A DNA stretch of 64,000 nucleotides, taken from assembly GCA_027491355.1 (NCBI GenBank), contig JAIXWI010000019.1, forward strand, positions 1-64,000, written 5' to 3'. The translations under genes were made by a program, and so were the position numbers. Every line of letters begins with the position of its first letter. Positions within the stretch are counted from its first letter, which is position 1. This stretch comes from Bacteroidota bacterium (GTDB lineage Bacteria; Bacteroidota; Bacteroidia; UKL13-3). Below, in pieces: positions 43,269 to 51,676 of this stretch. Below the pieces are notes generated by a model. The model worked only from the letters and a program-made list of their open reading frames with translations, had not been told where the DNA came from and ran no database searches.

Positions 43269-45725
43269 ATGTTAAACCGTATTTCTTTATTTATTTTTGC
43301 GTTCACCCTACATTTGGGACTTCAGGCTCAAGTGCTTTTCAAAGGCTTAGGAAACCAATCCTCATTGACGCGTATTGACAATGGTATTGTCATCCAAACC
43401 AACAATGGTCAAGCAAGGGTATTGGTTTATGGGCCAAGTACCATCAGAATTAGTATTACTAAAAATCAACAATTTGACGATTTCAGTTATGCAGTAATTG
43501 CCAATCCAAAGGGCACAACTTTTAGCATCAACGAATTGCCAACTGCAACAGAAATTGTAACTGATTCTTGCAAATTAATCATCAGTAAAAACCCGGTAAG
43601 GTTTCAGTTACTTAACAATAAAAACGAAATCCTCAATGAAGATGAACCTGCATTTGGAACAGCTTGGATTGGTGAAGATGTGAGCACTTATAAAAAACTA
43701 CAAGAAGGCGAGCGCTTTATTGGATTAGGCGAAAAAACAGGAAATTTAGACCGCCGTGGAGAAGGTTATACCAATTGGAACACAGATTATTTTGGTTATC
43801 CATCAAACGGTGACCCTTTGTATGCCACCATTCCATTTTACATTGGAATCCATCACCAAAGAACCTATGGTATTTTCATGGATAATTGTTCAAAATCTCA
43901 TTTCAATTTTGGTGCCTCAAACGAGCGCTTCAGTTCATTTACTGCTGAAGAAGGCGACATGAACTATTACCTCATTGCCAATACTACAGTTGCTGGAATT
44001 ATTGAGTCTTACACTGAATTAACTGGTAGAATTGAAATGCCAAGTTTATGGAGTATCGGTTTCCAACAATGTAGGTATAGCTATTACCCTGAATCGGAAG
44101 TGTTAACTTTAGCAAAAACATTCAGAGATAAAAAAATACCTGCTGATGTACTGTATTTTGACATCCATTACATGGACCAATACAAAATTTTTACTTGGAA
44201 CAATGAAAGGTTCCCTGACCCTAAACGCATGTTGAACCAATTGGGTCAAATGGGTTTCAAAAATGTAGTGATTGTTGACCCAGGTATCAAAGTTGAAAAA
44301 TCTTACAAAAGCTATGAAGAAGGTGTTCAACAAAATTTGTTCATGAAGTATCCTGATGGCACTGATTTTATTGCTTCTGTTTGGCCAGGTCGTTGCCATT
44401 TCCCTGATTTCACTAATGAAAAAACCAGACTTTGGTGGGGAAATTCATTCAAAGGTTACATAAATGATGGCATTGACGGATTTTGGAATGACATGAACGA
44501 GCCAGCTTCATGGGGACAAAAATATCCTGATTTGGTTGAAGCTTATTATGAAGGTCAAAAAGCCAATCATAGAAAATGGCACAACATTTATGGCATGCAA
44601 ATGGCGCGTGCTACATACGAAGGCACTAAAAAACTATTGAACAACAAAAGACCTTTAATTTTAACCAGAGCTGCCTATGCAGGAACCCAACGTTACAGCG
44701 CCATTTGGACTGGAGATAACCAATCGAACGATGAAAGTATTTTAACTGGTGTAAGGTTGGTAAACAGTTTGGGTTTGAGTGGCATGGCCAATGCTGGTTA
44801 TGATGTTGGTGGTTTTGCCGGCGAATGCAGTCCTGCAACTTTTGCTAGATGGATTTCAATTGGCGCATTTTGTCCATTTTACAGAAACCACAAAATGATT
44901 GATGCCAAAGACAGTGAACCATGGAGCTATGGTGAAAAAGTAGAGGAAATATCTAGAAACTACATCTCATTGCGATACAAACTCATGCCATATTTGTATG
45001 CTGCATTTTATGAGGCCAGTCAGACAGGTATGCCTGTTGCGCGCTCGCTGGCTATCAATTATACGCATGACCCATTGATTTACGATTGGAAATACCAAAA
45101 CCAATACCTATTTGGAAATGGAATCATGGTGGCGCCAGTTGTTGGCAGCACTCAAATTACAAAGGTATACTTACCCAAAGGAAACGACTGGTATGATTTA
45201 TACAACGAAGAAAAATTAGCTGGTGGCAATGAAATTTATGTTGAAACACCTTTAGAGAAATTGCCAACTTATGTTAAAGGAAGTAGCATCATTCCTATGC
45301 AGAGTTTGGTTCAAAATGCAGATGAAAAACCAGCAGATACGCTCTACTTGCATGTATACAAAGGAACAGAAAACAATCATTTTACTTATTATGAAGATGC
45401 TGGTGATGGTTATGACTACCAAAACGGAGCTTATTACCAAAGACAAATTCGTTACGCTCCTCAAACCAACGAGTTGATTTTTGAAAATGCAAAAGGTAAT
45501 TTAAACAGCAAATTCAACCATATTAAAATTTATTTCCACGGTTTTGGCGATTTAAAACAAGTGAAAGCAAACAACACGTCAGTAAAGTGTGGCAAAGAAA
45601 AATTCAAACTCATGAATGACATTCCACAGTTCGACCCTATTGGAAAAGCTTTGAATGCCAATTTAAGCAACTTACCTACTATAACCATTGGTAATAACAA
45701 AGCCAATATTGTTATCAAATGGTAA
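43269..45725 (+). CDS. GH31 alpha-glucosidase
   Basis: 818 residues with a signal peptide (1-21, QAQ). A Gal-mutarotase-like N-terminal domain is followed by the GH31 barrel with nucleophile D408 in GFWNDMNEPASWG, acid D483 in IWTGDNQS, and the GWYDFDIHYMD-like strand VLYFDIHYMDQYKIFTW. C-terminal beta domains carry a DUF5110-like end. It releases glucose from the non-reducing ends of maltooligosaccharides. Unlike the other secreted enzymes of this locus it has no sorting domain (it ends ANIVIKW), so it probably stays in the periplasm, after SusCD uptake. It is 70 bp upstream of the second GH13 gene on the same strand. Confidence 0.93.
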   Translation: MLNRISLFIFAFTLHLGLQAQVLFKGLGNQSSLTRIDNGIVIQTNNGQARVLVYGPSTIRISITKNQQFDDFSYAVIANPKGTTFSINELPTATEIVTDSCKLIISKNPVRFQLLNNKNEILNEDEPAFGTAWIGEDVSTYKKLQEGERFIGLGEKTGNLDRRGEGYTNWNTDYFGYPSNGDPLYATIPFYIGIHHQRTYGIFMDNCSKSHFNFGASNERFSSFTAEEGDMNYYLIANTTVAGIIESYTELTGRIEMPSLWSIGFQQCRYSYYPESEVLTLAKTFRDKKIPADVLYFDIHYMDQYKIFTWNNERFPDPKRMLNQLGQMGFKNVVIVDPGIKVEKSYKSYEEGVQQNLFMKYPDGTDFIASVWPGRCHFPDFTNEKTRLWWGNSFKGYINDGIDGFWNDMNEPASWGQKYPDLVEAYYEGQKANHRKWHNIYGMQMARATYEGTKKLLNNKRPLILTRAAYAGTQRYSAIWTGDNQSNDESILTGVRLVNSLGLSGMANAGYDVGGFAGECSPATFARWISIGAFCPFYRNHKMIDAKDSEPWSYGEKVEEISRNYISLRYKLMPYLYAAFYEASQTGMPVARSLAINYTHDPLIYDWKYQNQYLFGNGIMVAPVVGSTQITKVYLPKGNDWYDLYNEEKLAGGNEIYVETPLEKLPTYVKGSSIIPMQSLVQNADEKPADTLYLHVYKGTENNHFTYYEDAGDGYDYQNGAYYQRQIRYAPQTNELIFENAKGNLNSKFNHIKIYFHGFGDLKQVKANNTSVKCGKEKFKLMNDIPQFDPIGKALNANLSNLPTITIGNNKANIVIKW

Positions 45726-45750
45726 ATGAATCCGTTTTAATTTCTAATTC

Positions 45751-45782
45751 AAAGGAGTGTACTACTGTGCACTCCTTTTTTT
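45751..45782 (+). terminator. Terminator-like hairpin between GH31 and GH13 genes
   Basis: A 9-bp stem (AAAGGAGTG / CACTCCTTT, 10-base loop) is followed by seven T. The next gene starts only 14 bases later, so some read-through is expected if the two glycosidases share a transcript. Confidence 0.8.
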
Positions 45783-45795
45783 GTAACTTTATTGC

Positions 45796-47646
45796 ATGAA
45801 AAAAATAGTACTCCTATTTATTGGTTACATCTGTGCTATTGAGTTATTACAGGCACAAAACAACAAATGGTGGAATGAAACTGTTTTTTATGAAGTGTTT
45901 GTGAGGAGTTATTTTGACAGCAATAGTGATGGCATTGGCGATTTCAAAGGTCTGATGCAAAAGCTAGACTATTTAAATGATGGCGATGCCACTACAGATT
46001 CCGATTTAGGAATTAAAGCCTTGTGGTTGATGCCCATCATGCAATCGCCCAGTTACCACGGTTACGATGTTAGCAATTACAAGGCCGTTCAAAACCAATA
46101 CGGCAGCTCAACTGATTTCAAAAATTTGGTTCAAGCAGCACACCAAAGAGGCATCAAAATAGTTATCGATTTTGTAATCAACCACAGTTCAGACCAACAC
46201 CCGTGGTTTCAAAAATCTGCCAATAACGACCCATTTTATAAAAATTTTTACAGGTGGACCCCAAGTAAACCAAGCTATACAGGCCCTTGGGGACAAGAAG
46301 TATGGCATGCTAAAAACAGTGCTTTTTACTACGGATTATTTTGGAGTGGCATGCCAGATTTGAATTATCAATATGCGCCCTTGGTTGACAGTATCATGAG
46401 TGCAGCTGATTTTTGGCTCGACTCTATGAATGTGGATGGCTTTAGATTAGACGCGGCCATGTATCTGTATGAAGACGGTTCAAACCTTCAAAACCTGCCA
46501 CAAACAATCTCTTTTTGGAAGAGTTTCAACGACCATTGCAAAACAAAACAACCCAATATGATGACCGTTGGAGAAGTTTGGTCAGATGGAAACACCATTA
46601 AATTGTACAACCAAAAACTCGATTACTGTTTTGAATTCAATATTGCCACGGCACTCATCAATGGCATCAATGCTGGGGACCCCACTCCTATCAAAACTGC
46701 TGTAAAATATGCTTATGAAAACTATCCTTTTCTTCAATATGGATTGTTTTTAACCAATCACGACCAAAACCGTGTCATTGAAAGTTTTGGGAATAACCAA
46801 CTCAAAAACAAAGCTGCAGCAGCTTTGTACCTTAGTTTACCTGGCGTACCCTACCTGTATTATGGAGAAGAAATTGGCATGAGTGGCACAAAACCAGACG
46901 AAAGCATACGCAGACCCATGCAATGGACAGCAGGAACAAATGCCGGATTTAGCAATGCTACGCCTTGGTATGGTATCAATTCTAATTACAGAACAATGAA
47001 TGTATTGGAACAGAAGAAAGACAGCAATTCTTTGTGGCACTTTTATAAAAATGCCATCCAAAACAGAAACAAAACCCAAGCATTGCAAACAGGAACTTAT
47101 AAAAATTTAGCAAATAACAGAAATGGAGTATACAGTTTCCTTCGCCAAAAAGATGGTGAAAACATTGTTGTCATCTGCAATTTAAGTAACAATAGAACAG
47201 ACAGCATACAGGTTTCATTGTTAGGAACAGGTATTCCATTTCAAACAACCCAAGGAGTTAATTTATTGGATGGAAAGCCGCAACAATATGTAGTGAACCA
47301 ATCAGGAGTTGTTCAAATTGAACCCCTTGCTGCATACCAAATTAAATGGATTAAATTAACAAGCAGCACATCGTTACAAGAACCAATACTTCAGCACAAT
47401 TTCCAGGTATTTCCAAATCCGAGTAGTGGGCTTGTTTCAATAGTTTCAGAGGCCATTACTGAACATTCGCAGATGAGCTTGTTTGATAGCAATGGTAAGA
47501 AAATCAGCACAGACTTTTATTCAGGCGAGGTACTTAACCAAAATATCCTTTTAAACATAGAAAAACTCTCAAGTGGTATTTACAATTTAACCATTGATAA
47601 CCTGAAGTTTAAAAAATCAATTCGTTTGATAAAAGTTTCAGAATAA
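45796..47646 (+). CDS. GH13 alpha-amylase/oligoglucosidase with T9SS sorting domain
   Basis: 616 residues with a signal peptide (1-20). The GH13 opening (NETVFYEVFVRSYFDSNSDGIGDFKGL) includes a DSNSDGIGD calcium loop at 41-49. Regions: D125..NH130 (IVIDFVINH), D219 nucleophile (DGFRLDA), E260 acid (TVGEVWSD), and HD at 322-323 (LTNHDQNR). A C-terminal beta domain follows (~440-520), then a type A sorting domain (~535-616; FQVFPNPSSGLVSI ... SSGIYNLTI). It is an extracellular or surface-attached enzyme acting on alpha-glucans. The opening resembles oligo-1,6-glucosidase and amylase subfamilies alike, so the precise product profile is undecided. Confidence 0.92.
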   Translation: MKKIVLLFIGYICAIELLQAQNNKWWNETVFYEVFVRSYFDSNSDGIGDFKGLMQKLDYLNDGDATTDSDLGIKALWLMPIMQSPSYHGYDVSNYKAVQNQYGSSTDFKNLVQAAHQRGIKIVIDFVINHSSDQHPWFQKSANNDPFYKNFYRWTPSKPSYTGPWGQEVWHAKNSAFYYGLFWSGMPDLNYQYAPLVDSIMSAADFWLDSMNVDGFRLDAAMYLYEDGSNLQNLPQTISFWKSFNDHCKTKQPNMMTVGEVWSDGNTIKLYNQKLDYCFEFNIATALINGINAGDPTPIKTAVKYAYENYPFLQYGLFLTNHDQNRVIESFGNNQLKNKAAAALYLSLPGVPYLYYGEEIGMSGTKPDESIRRPMQWTAGTNAGFSNATPWYGINSNYRTMNVLEQKKDSNSLWHFYKNAIQNRNKTQALQTGTYKNLANNRNGVYSFLRQKDGENIVVICNLSNNRTDSIQVSLLGTGIPFQTTQGVNLLDGKPQQYVVNQSGVVQIEPLAAYQIKWIKLTSSTSLQEPILQHNFQVFPNPSSGLVSIVSEAITEHSQMSLFDSNGKKISTDFYSGEVLNQNILLNIEKLSSGIYNLTIDNLKFKKSIRLIKVSE

Positions 47647-47727
47647 ACCAATTTTTCTTTGTAAAAGCCGTTTAAAAGAGCCGTTCTGTAAATTTTCATA
47701 AAAAAATCGGCTAAAGAACTGAATTTC

Positions 47728-47759
47728 TTTGCATTTGTTTTGACAAAGCTGTAACATTG
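47728..47759 (+). promoter_or_regulatory. Candidate rpsA promoter
   Basis: TTTG at 47728-47731 and TAACATTG at 47752-47759 (one mismatch to TAnnTTTG) are 20 bases apart. This would give a leader of about 27 bases before the proposed TTG start. Confidence 0.4.
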
Positions 47760-47774
47760 CGAGCTTTTTTAAGC

Positions 47775-47782
47775 GAAAGGAG
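47775..47782 (+). promoter_or_regulatory. Strong Shine-Dalgarno of rpsA
   Basis: GAAAGGAG is an eight-base match to the sequence complementary to the 16S 3' end (AGAAAGGAGGTGATCC). It ends ten bases before the TTG at 47793 that fixes the rpsA start. It is unusual here, where nearly all other genes show only A/T-rich leaders. Confidence 0.7.
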
Positions 47783-47792
47783 ATTAATTAAA

Positions 47793-49592
47793 TTGACAGA
47801 AAACAAAAATCAAACAGCTAAAGCTCCCGAAATGGATTTCGATTGGAGTTTAGACAACGCCGGTTTCGGTGGGTACTCTAAAGACGAGTACGAAAAACTC
47901 AGCAGCCTCTATGAAAACACCTTGAACGCTTTCAACGAAAAAGAAATCGTTAAAGGTACAGTAGTTGGTTTTACTGAAAAAGAAGTGGTATTGAACATCG
48001 GATTCAAATCAGATGGTTTAATTGCACGCACAGAATTTCGTGACATGCCTGAATTAAAAGCAGGAGATGTTGTAGAAGTATTGTTAGAAACAAAAGAAGA
48101 TCCAAACGGACAACTTATTTTGTCTCGCAAAAAAGCAGTTTCAGAACGCGCATGGGAAAACATTCTTGTTGCTCATGACAATGATGAAATTGTTCAGGGT
48201 TATGTTAAAACCCGCACAAAAGGTGGTTTAGTTGTAGATGTAATGGGTATTGACACCTTCTTACCTGGTTCACAAATTGACACCAAGCCTATTAAAGACT
48301 ACGATGTTTATGTAGGTCAAACAATGCCATTTAAAGTGGTTAAGGTTAATCATTCATTCAAGAACGTTGTGATTTCACACAAAGTATTGATTGAAGAAGA
48401 TATCGAAAAACAAAAATCTGATATCCTATCTAAATTAGAAAAAGGACAAGTATTAGAAGGAACTGTTAAAAACATGACTTCTTTTGGTGTCTTCATCGAT
48501 TTAGGAGGTGTTGATGGTTTGTTACATATTACAGATATTTCATGGGGTCGTATCAACCACCCAGAGGAAGTATTGAAATTAGACGACAAAATCAACGTTG
48601 TTGTTCTTGATTTTGATGATGAGAAGAAACGCATTTCTTTAGGCTTGAAACAATTGGGTGCTCACCCATGGGATAGCTTATCAGAAGAATTACAAGTAAA
48701 TGCTAAAGTAAAAGGTAAAATTGTAAACATTGCTGATTACGGCGCATTCTTAGAAATTGCTCCTGGTGTGGAAGGTTTGATTCACGTAAGTGAAATGAGC
48801 TGGAGTCAACATTTACGTAGCCCTCAAGATTTCTTGAAAATGGGTGACGAAATGGAAGCAATGATTTTAACCTTAGACAAAGACGAAAGAAAAATGTCTT
48901 TAGGTATCAAACAATTGAAACCAGATCCATGGGTTGCTATTCAAGACAGATATCCTGTAGGTTCACGCCACAAAGGTACAGTTCGCAACATGACCAATTA
49001 CGGTTTATTTGTTGAATTGGAAGAAGGTGTTGACGGATTGGTACACGTTTCAGACTTGAGCTGGACCAAGAAAATCAAACATCCAAATGAATTTGTGAAA
49101 GTAGGTCAAGAATTAGAAGTATTGGTTTTAGAAGTAGATTTAGAAAACCGTCGCTTGAGCTTAGGTCACAAACAATTGGACGAGAATCCTTGGGAAGCAT
49201 TTGATACCTTGTTTGCTGTTGGTTCAATACATGAAGGTACTATCCTTAAAATTGAAGACAAGAGTGCCATCATTGCACTTCCTTACGGAGTGGAAGGTTA
49301 TGCACCATTGAAACAATTGCAAAAAGAAGACAAGAAAACGGCAAAAGAAGATGAAGTTATCCAAGTTAAAGTAACTGAGTTTAACAAAGAAAACCGTCGT
49401 ATTGTTGTTTCACATACTGCTTTATGGAGAGAAGAAGAAGTTGAGAAGAAAGTAGTTGAAGAAAAACGCAAGGAAAACGAAAAAGAAAAAGCTTCAAAAG
49501 CTGCTAAGAAACTAAACGATAGCAATGAGAAATCAACATTTGCTGACGTAGATGGTCTGGCAGAGTTAAAAGCTAAATTAGAAGGAAAATAA
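47793..49592 (+). CDS. rpsA: 30S ribosomal protein S1 (RpsA)
   Basis: 599 residues from the TTG at 47793 (MTENKNQTAKAPEMDFDWSL). An upstream TTG at 47757 is open but lies before the Shine-Dalgarno. About six S1 (OB-fold) repeats run through the protein; repeats 3-5 show the classic G-x-V-x-x-[MI]-x-[DN]-[YF]-G-[AVL]-F core (NMTSFGVFIDL, NIADYGAFLEI, NMTNYGLFVEL) and ISLGLKQL-type ends. The C-terminal ~60 residues are a charged helical tail. S1 binds mRNA on the 30S subunit and helps initiate leaders without Shine-Dalgarno. Its own leader has a strong one plus a weak start codon, suggesting control of its own synthesis. A terminator follows. Confidence 0.93.
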   Translation: MTENKNQTAKAPEMDFDWSLDNAGFGGYSKDEYEKLSSLYENTLNAFNEKEIVKGTVVGFTEKEVVLNIGFKSDGLIARTEFRDMPELKAGDVVEVLLETKEDPNGQLILSRKKAVSERAWENILVAHDNDEIVQGYVKTRTKGGLVVDVMGIDTFLPGSQIDTKPIKDYDVYVGQTMPFKVVKVNHSFKNVVISHKVLIEEDIEKQKSDILSKLEKGQVLEGTVKNMTSFGVFIDLGGVDGLLHITDISWGRINHPEEVLKLDDKINVVVLDFDDEKKRISLGLKQLGAHPWDSLSEELQVNAKVKGKIVNIADYGAFLEIAPGVEGLIHVSEMSWSQHLRSPQDFLKMGDEMEAMILTLDKDERKMSLGIKQLKPDPWVAIQDRYPVGSRHKGTVRNMTNYGLFVELEEGVDGLVHVSDLSWTKKIKHPNEFVKVGQELEVLVLEVDLENRRLSLGHKQLDENPWEAFDTLFAVGSIHEGTILKIEDKSAIIALPYGVEGYAPLKQLQKEDKKTAKEDEVIQVKVTEFNKENRRIVVSHTALWREEEVEKKVVEEKRKENEKEKASKAAKKLNDSNEKSTFADVDGLAELKAKLEGK

Positions 49593-49598
49593 TTCTTG

Positions 49599-49629
49599 AA
49601 AAATCCCAACCTAGGTTGGGATTTTTTTT
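49599..49629 (+). terminator. Rho-independent terminator after rpsA
   Basis: Stem AATCCCAAC / GTTGGGATT around a CTAG turn (about 49600-49624) is followed by an eight-base T run. It begins 7 bases after the rpsA stop. Confidence 0.88.
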
Positions 49630-49648
49630 GCCTAAACAATAAATAGAA

Positions 49649-50059
49649 ATGAATCACTGGCTAGTTAAATCCGAACCGTTTAAATACAGTTGGGAGCAGT
49701 TTCTAAAAGACAAAGAAACTTTTTGGGATGGTGTCCGAAACTACCAAGCCCGGAACAACTTAAGAGGCATGAAAAAAGGTGACCTCGTACTTTGGTACCA
49801 CAGCAACGAAGGCAAAGAAATTGTGGGCATTGCTAAAGTTAGCAAAGAAGCATACCAAGACCCTACTACAGAAGATCCAAATTGGGTTGTTGTGAACTTA
49901 AAACCTTTTAAAAGCCTTAAGAAACCTGTTACATTAGAGCAAATCAAACAAACAGAAGCACTCCAACAAATTGGCTTGATCAAACAAGGTCGTTTGTCTG
50001 TCATGTCTTTAAGTTCGGCTGAATTTGATTGTATTTTAAAGCTTAGTGAAGAAAAATAA
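49649..50059 (+). CDS. EVE-domain protein
   Basis: 136 residues, a single EVE domain. MNHWLVKSEPFKYSW opens it, followed by FWDGVRNYQARNNLRGMKKGDLVLWYHS, the aromatic-lined pocket signature. EVE proteins are PUA-related and bind modified bases in nucleic acids; in house-keeping positions like this no partner is established. It starts 20 bases after the rpsA terminator, so either it has a promoter hidden in that stretch or it depends on read-through. It is followed by pyrR after 31 bp. Confidence 0.9.
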   Translation: MNHWLVKSEPFKYSWEQFLKDKETFWDGVRNYQARNNLRGMKKGDLVLWYHSNEGKEIVGIAKVSKEAYQDPTTEDPNWVVVNLKPFKSLKKPVTLEQIKQTEALQQIGLIKQGRLSVMSLSSAEFDCILKLSEEK

Positions 50060-50090
50060 CATTATTCTACTTAGAATTTTGGATATTTGA

Positions 50091-50660
50091 ATGTCTAAAC
50101 CACAGCCAACAGTTGCAATGAAAGAACGTATCCTACTGGAGAAAAAACAATTGCTGATAACCATTGATCGGCTCTGTCACCAGCTCATAGAAAAACATGG
50201 TAACTTCAAGCATGTTGCCATAGTGGGCATGCAACCCCGAGGTGTATTCTTCTCGAGAAGAATTTTAGCCAGACTGATTGAGTTAACTGGACTACAAACC
50301 ATTCAATATGGCGAGCTTGACATCTCATTTTACAGAGACGATTATAGAAGAGGAAACGAACAAATTACACCTAGCGAACTCAAAATTAATTTCAGTACAA
50401 GTAACCAAACTGTTGTACTCATAGATGATGTGTTGTATACAGGAAGAACCATCAGAGCAGCATTAGATGCCATCACAGACTTTGGCCGTCCAAGCAAAGT
50501 TGAATTGATGGTACTGGTAGACCGTCAGCATAGTAGAGACTTACCTATACAAGCAGATTACACAGGAATTGTGGTAGATAGTCGTTCAAATGACAAAGTA
50601 AAAGTTGAATGGAAAGAATCGCACAAAAAAGACACTGTATATATATTACCAAACGATTGA
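50091..50660 (+). CDS. pyrR: PyrR-type uracil phosphoribosyltransferase/regulator
   Basis: 189 residues, slightly longer than most PyrR proteins. The PRPP loop VVLIDDVLYTGRTIRAAL (~107-124) and VAIVGMQPRGVFFSRRI are family signatures. PyrR is a uracil phosphoribosyltransferase and, in Gram-positive bacteria, an RNA-binding attenuator of pyr genes. The gene lies 16 bases upstream of pyrB, as in many pyr operons. I see no PyrR-binding leader hairpin before it, so in this lineage the enzymatic role is the safer one. Confidence 0.9.
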   Translation: MSKPQPTVAMKERILLEKKQLLITIDRLCHQLIEKHGNFKHVAIVGMQPRGVFFSRRILARLIELTGLQTIQYGELDISFYRDDYRRGNEQITPSELKINFSTSNQTVVLIDDVLYTGRTIRAALDAITDFGRPSKVELMVLVDRQHSRDLPIQADYTGIVVDSRSNDKVKVEWKESHKKDTVYILPND

Positions 50661-50676
50661 AACTTTTAAATTAAGC

Positions 50677-51603
50677 ATGAAGCAATTTTCGCAAAAGCAT
50701 TTATTAGGCATCAAAGAAATCAGCACTGAAGACATTCAATTGGTATTTGAAACAGCTGATAATTTTAAATCAATCATCAACAGACCCATTAAAAAAGTTC
50801 CATCACTAAGAGATGTAACAGTTGCCAATGTGTTTTTTGAAAACTCAACACGAACCAGGATATCTTTTGAATTGGCCCAAAAAAGATTGAGCGCTGATAT
50901 CATTAATTTTGCAGCATCTTCCTCATCTGTATCAAAAGGAGAAACTTTGATTGATACTGTTAAAAACATTCTAGCAATGAAGGTTGACATGGTTGTCATG
51001 CGCCATCCAGCTCCAGGAGCTTGTGTATTTTTATCCAAACACATAGATGCCAGTATCATCAATGCCGGAGATGGTACTCATGAACACCCCACCCAAGCAT
51101 TGTTAGATGCTTTCTCAATCAGAGAAAAACTAGGCTCTGTCAAAGGAAAAAAAATTGTTATAGTGGGCGATATCGCTCATTCAAGGGTTGCACTCTCCAA
51201 TATTTTGTGTCTAAAAAAACTGGGAGCTGAAGTAATGGTTTGCGGCCCCAATACACTGATTCCAAAATACATAGCATCATTGGGAGTAAAAGTTGAAACC
51301 GATTTGATGAAGGCTTTGAATTGGTGCGATGTTGCCAACATGCTCAGAATTCAATTAGAAAGACAAGAACAAAATAATTTTCCATCATTGCGTGAATACA
51401 GCATGATGTATGGCTTGAACGAAGAAAGATTGCATCAACTCAAAAAAGAAATAGTCATCATGCACCCTGGGCCCATCAACCGGGGAGTTGAAATAACAAG
51501 TGAAGTAGCCGATAGCAAACACAGTATCATTCTTGATCAGGTTGAAAATGGTGTTGCTGTTAGAATGGCTGTGATGTATTTGTTAGCAGGCAAGCAAGCC
51601 TAA
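50677..51603 (+). CDS. pyrB: Aspartate carbamoyltransferase catalytic chain PyrB
   Basis: 308 residues from the ATG at 50677, matching the family length. A further-upstream TTG overlapping pyrR in another frame is a shadow. It condenses carbamoyl phosphate with aspartate in pyrimidine synthesis. The carbamoyl-phosphate loop is FENSTRTRISFE (S57-T-R-T-R61), the second signature is HEHPTQALLDAF, and MHPGPINRGVEI is near the end. No pyrI is adjacent. It is translated from the same transcript as pyrR. Confidence 0.95.
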   Translation: MKQFSQKHLLGIKEISTEDIQLVFETADNFKSIINRPIKKVPSLRDVTVANVFFENSTRTRISFELAQKRLSADIINFAASSSSVSKGETLIDTVKNILAMKVDMVVMRHPAPGACVFLSKHIDASIINAGDGTHEHPTQALLDAFSIREKLGSVKGKKIVIVGDIAHSRVALSNILCLKKLGAEVMVCGPNTLIPKYIASLGVKVETDLMKALNWCDVANMLRIQLERQEQNNFPSLREYSMMYGLNEERLHQLKKEIVIMHPGPINRGVEITSEVADSKHSIILDQVENGVAVRMAVMYLLAGKQA

Positions 51604-51676
51604 TTGAAATCATTTCTATTTGTTCGTTCATAGTTCAAAGAATTTTTATTAAAATTGAACCTACAAAAATGCAGGT

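Noticed and set aside
47647..47756. Terminator after the second GH13 gene
   Set aside because: AGCCG and CGGCT could pair but only over a long A-rich loop with no T run.
49649..50059. EVE-domain protein as part of a restriction system
   Set aside because: It is stand-alone, next to rpsA and pyrR, with no nuclease or helicase partner.
50605..50676. Upstream extension of pyrB through a TTG
   Set aside because: It overlaps pyrR in another frame and adds 24 residues absent from the family; the ATG at 50677 gives the standard N-terminus.
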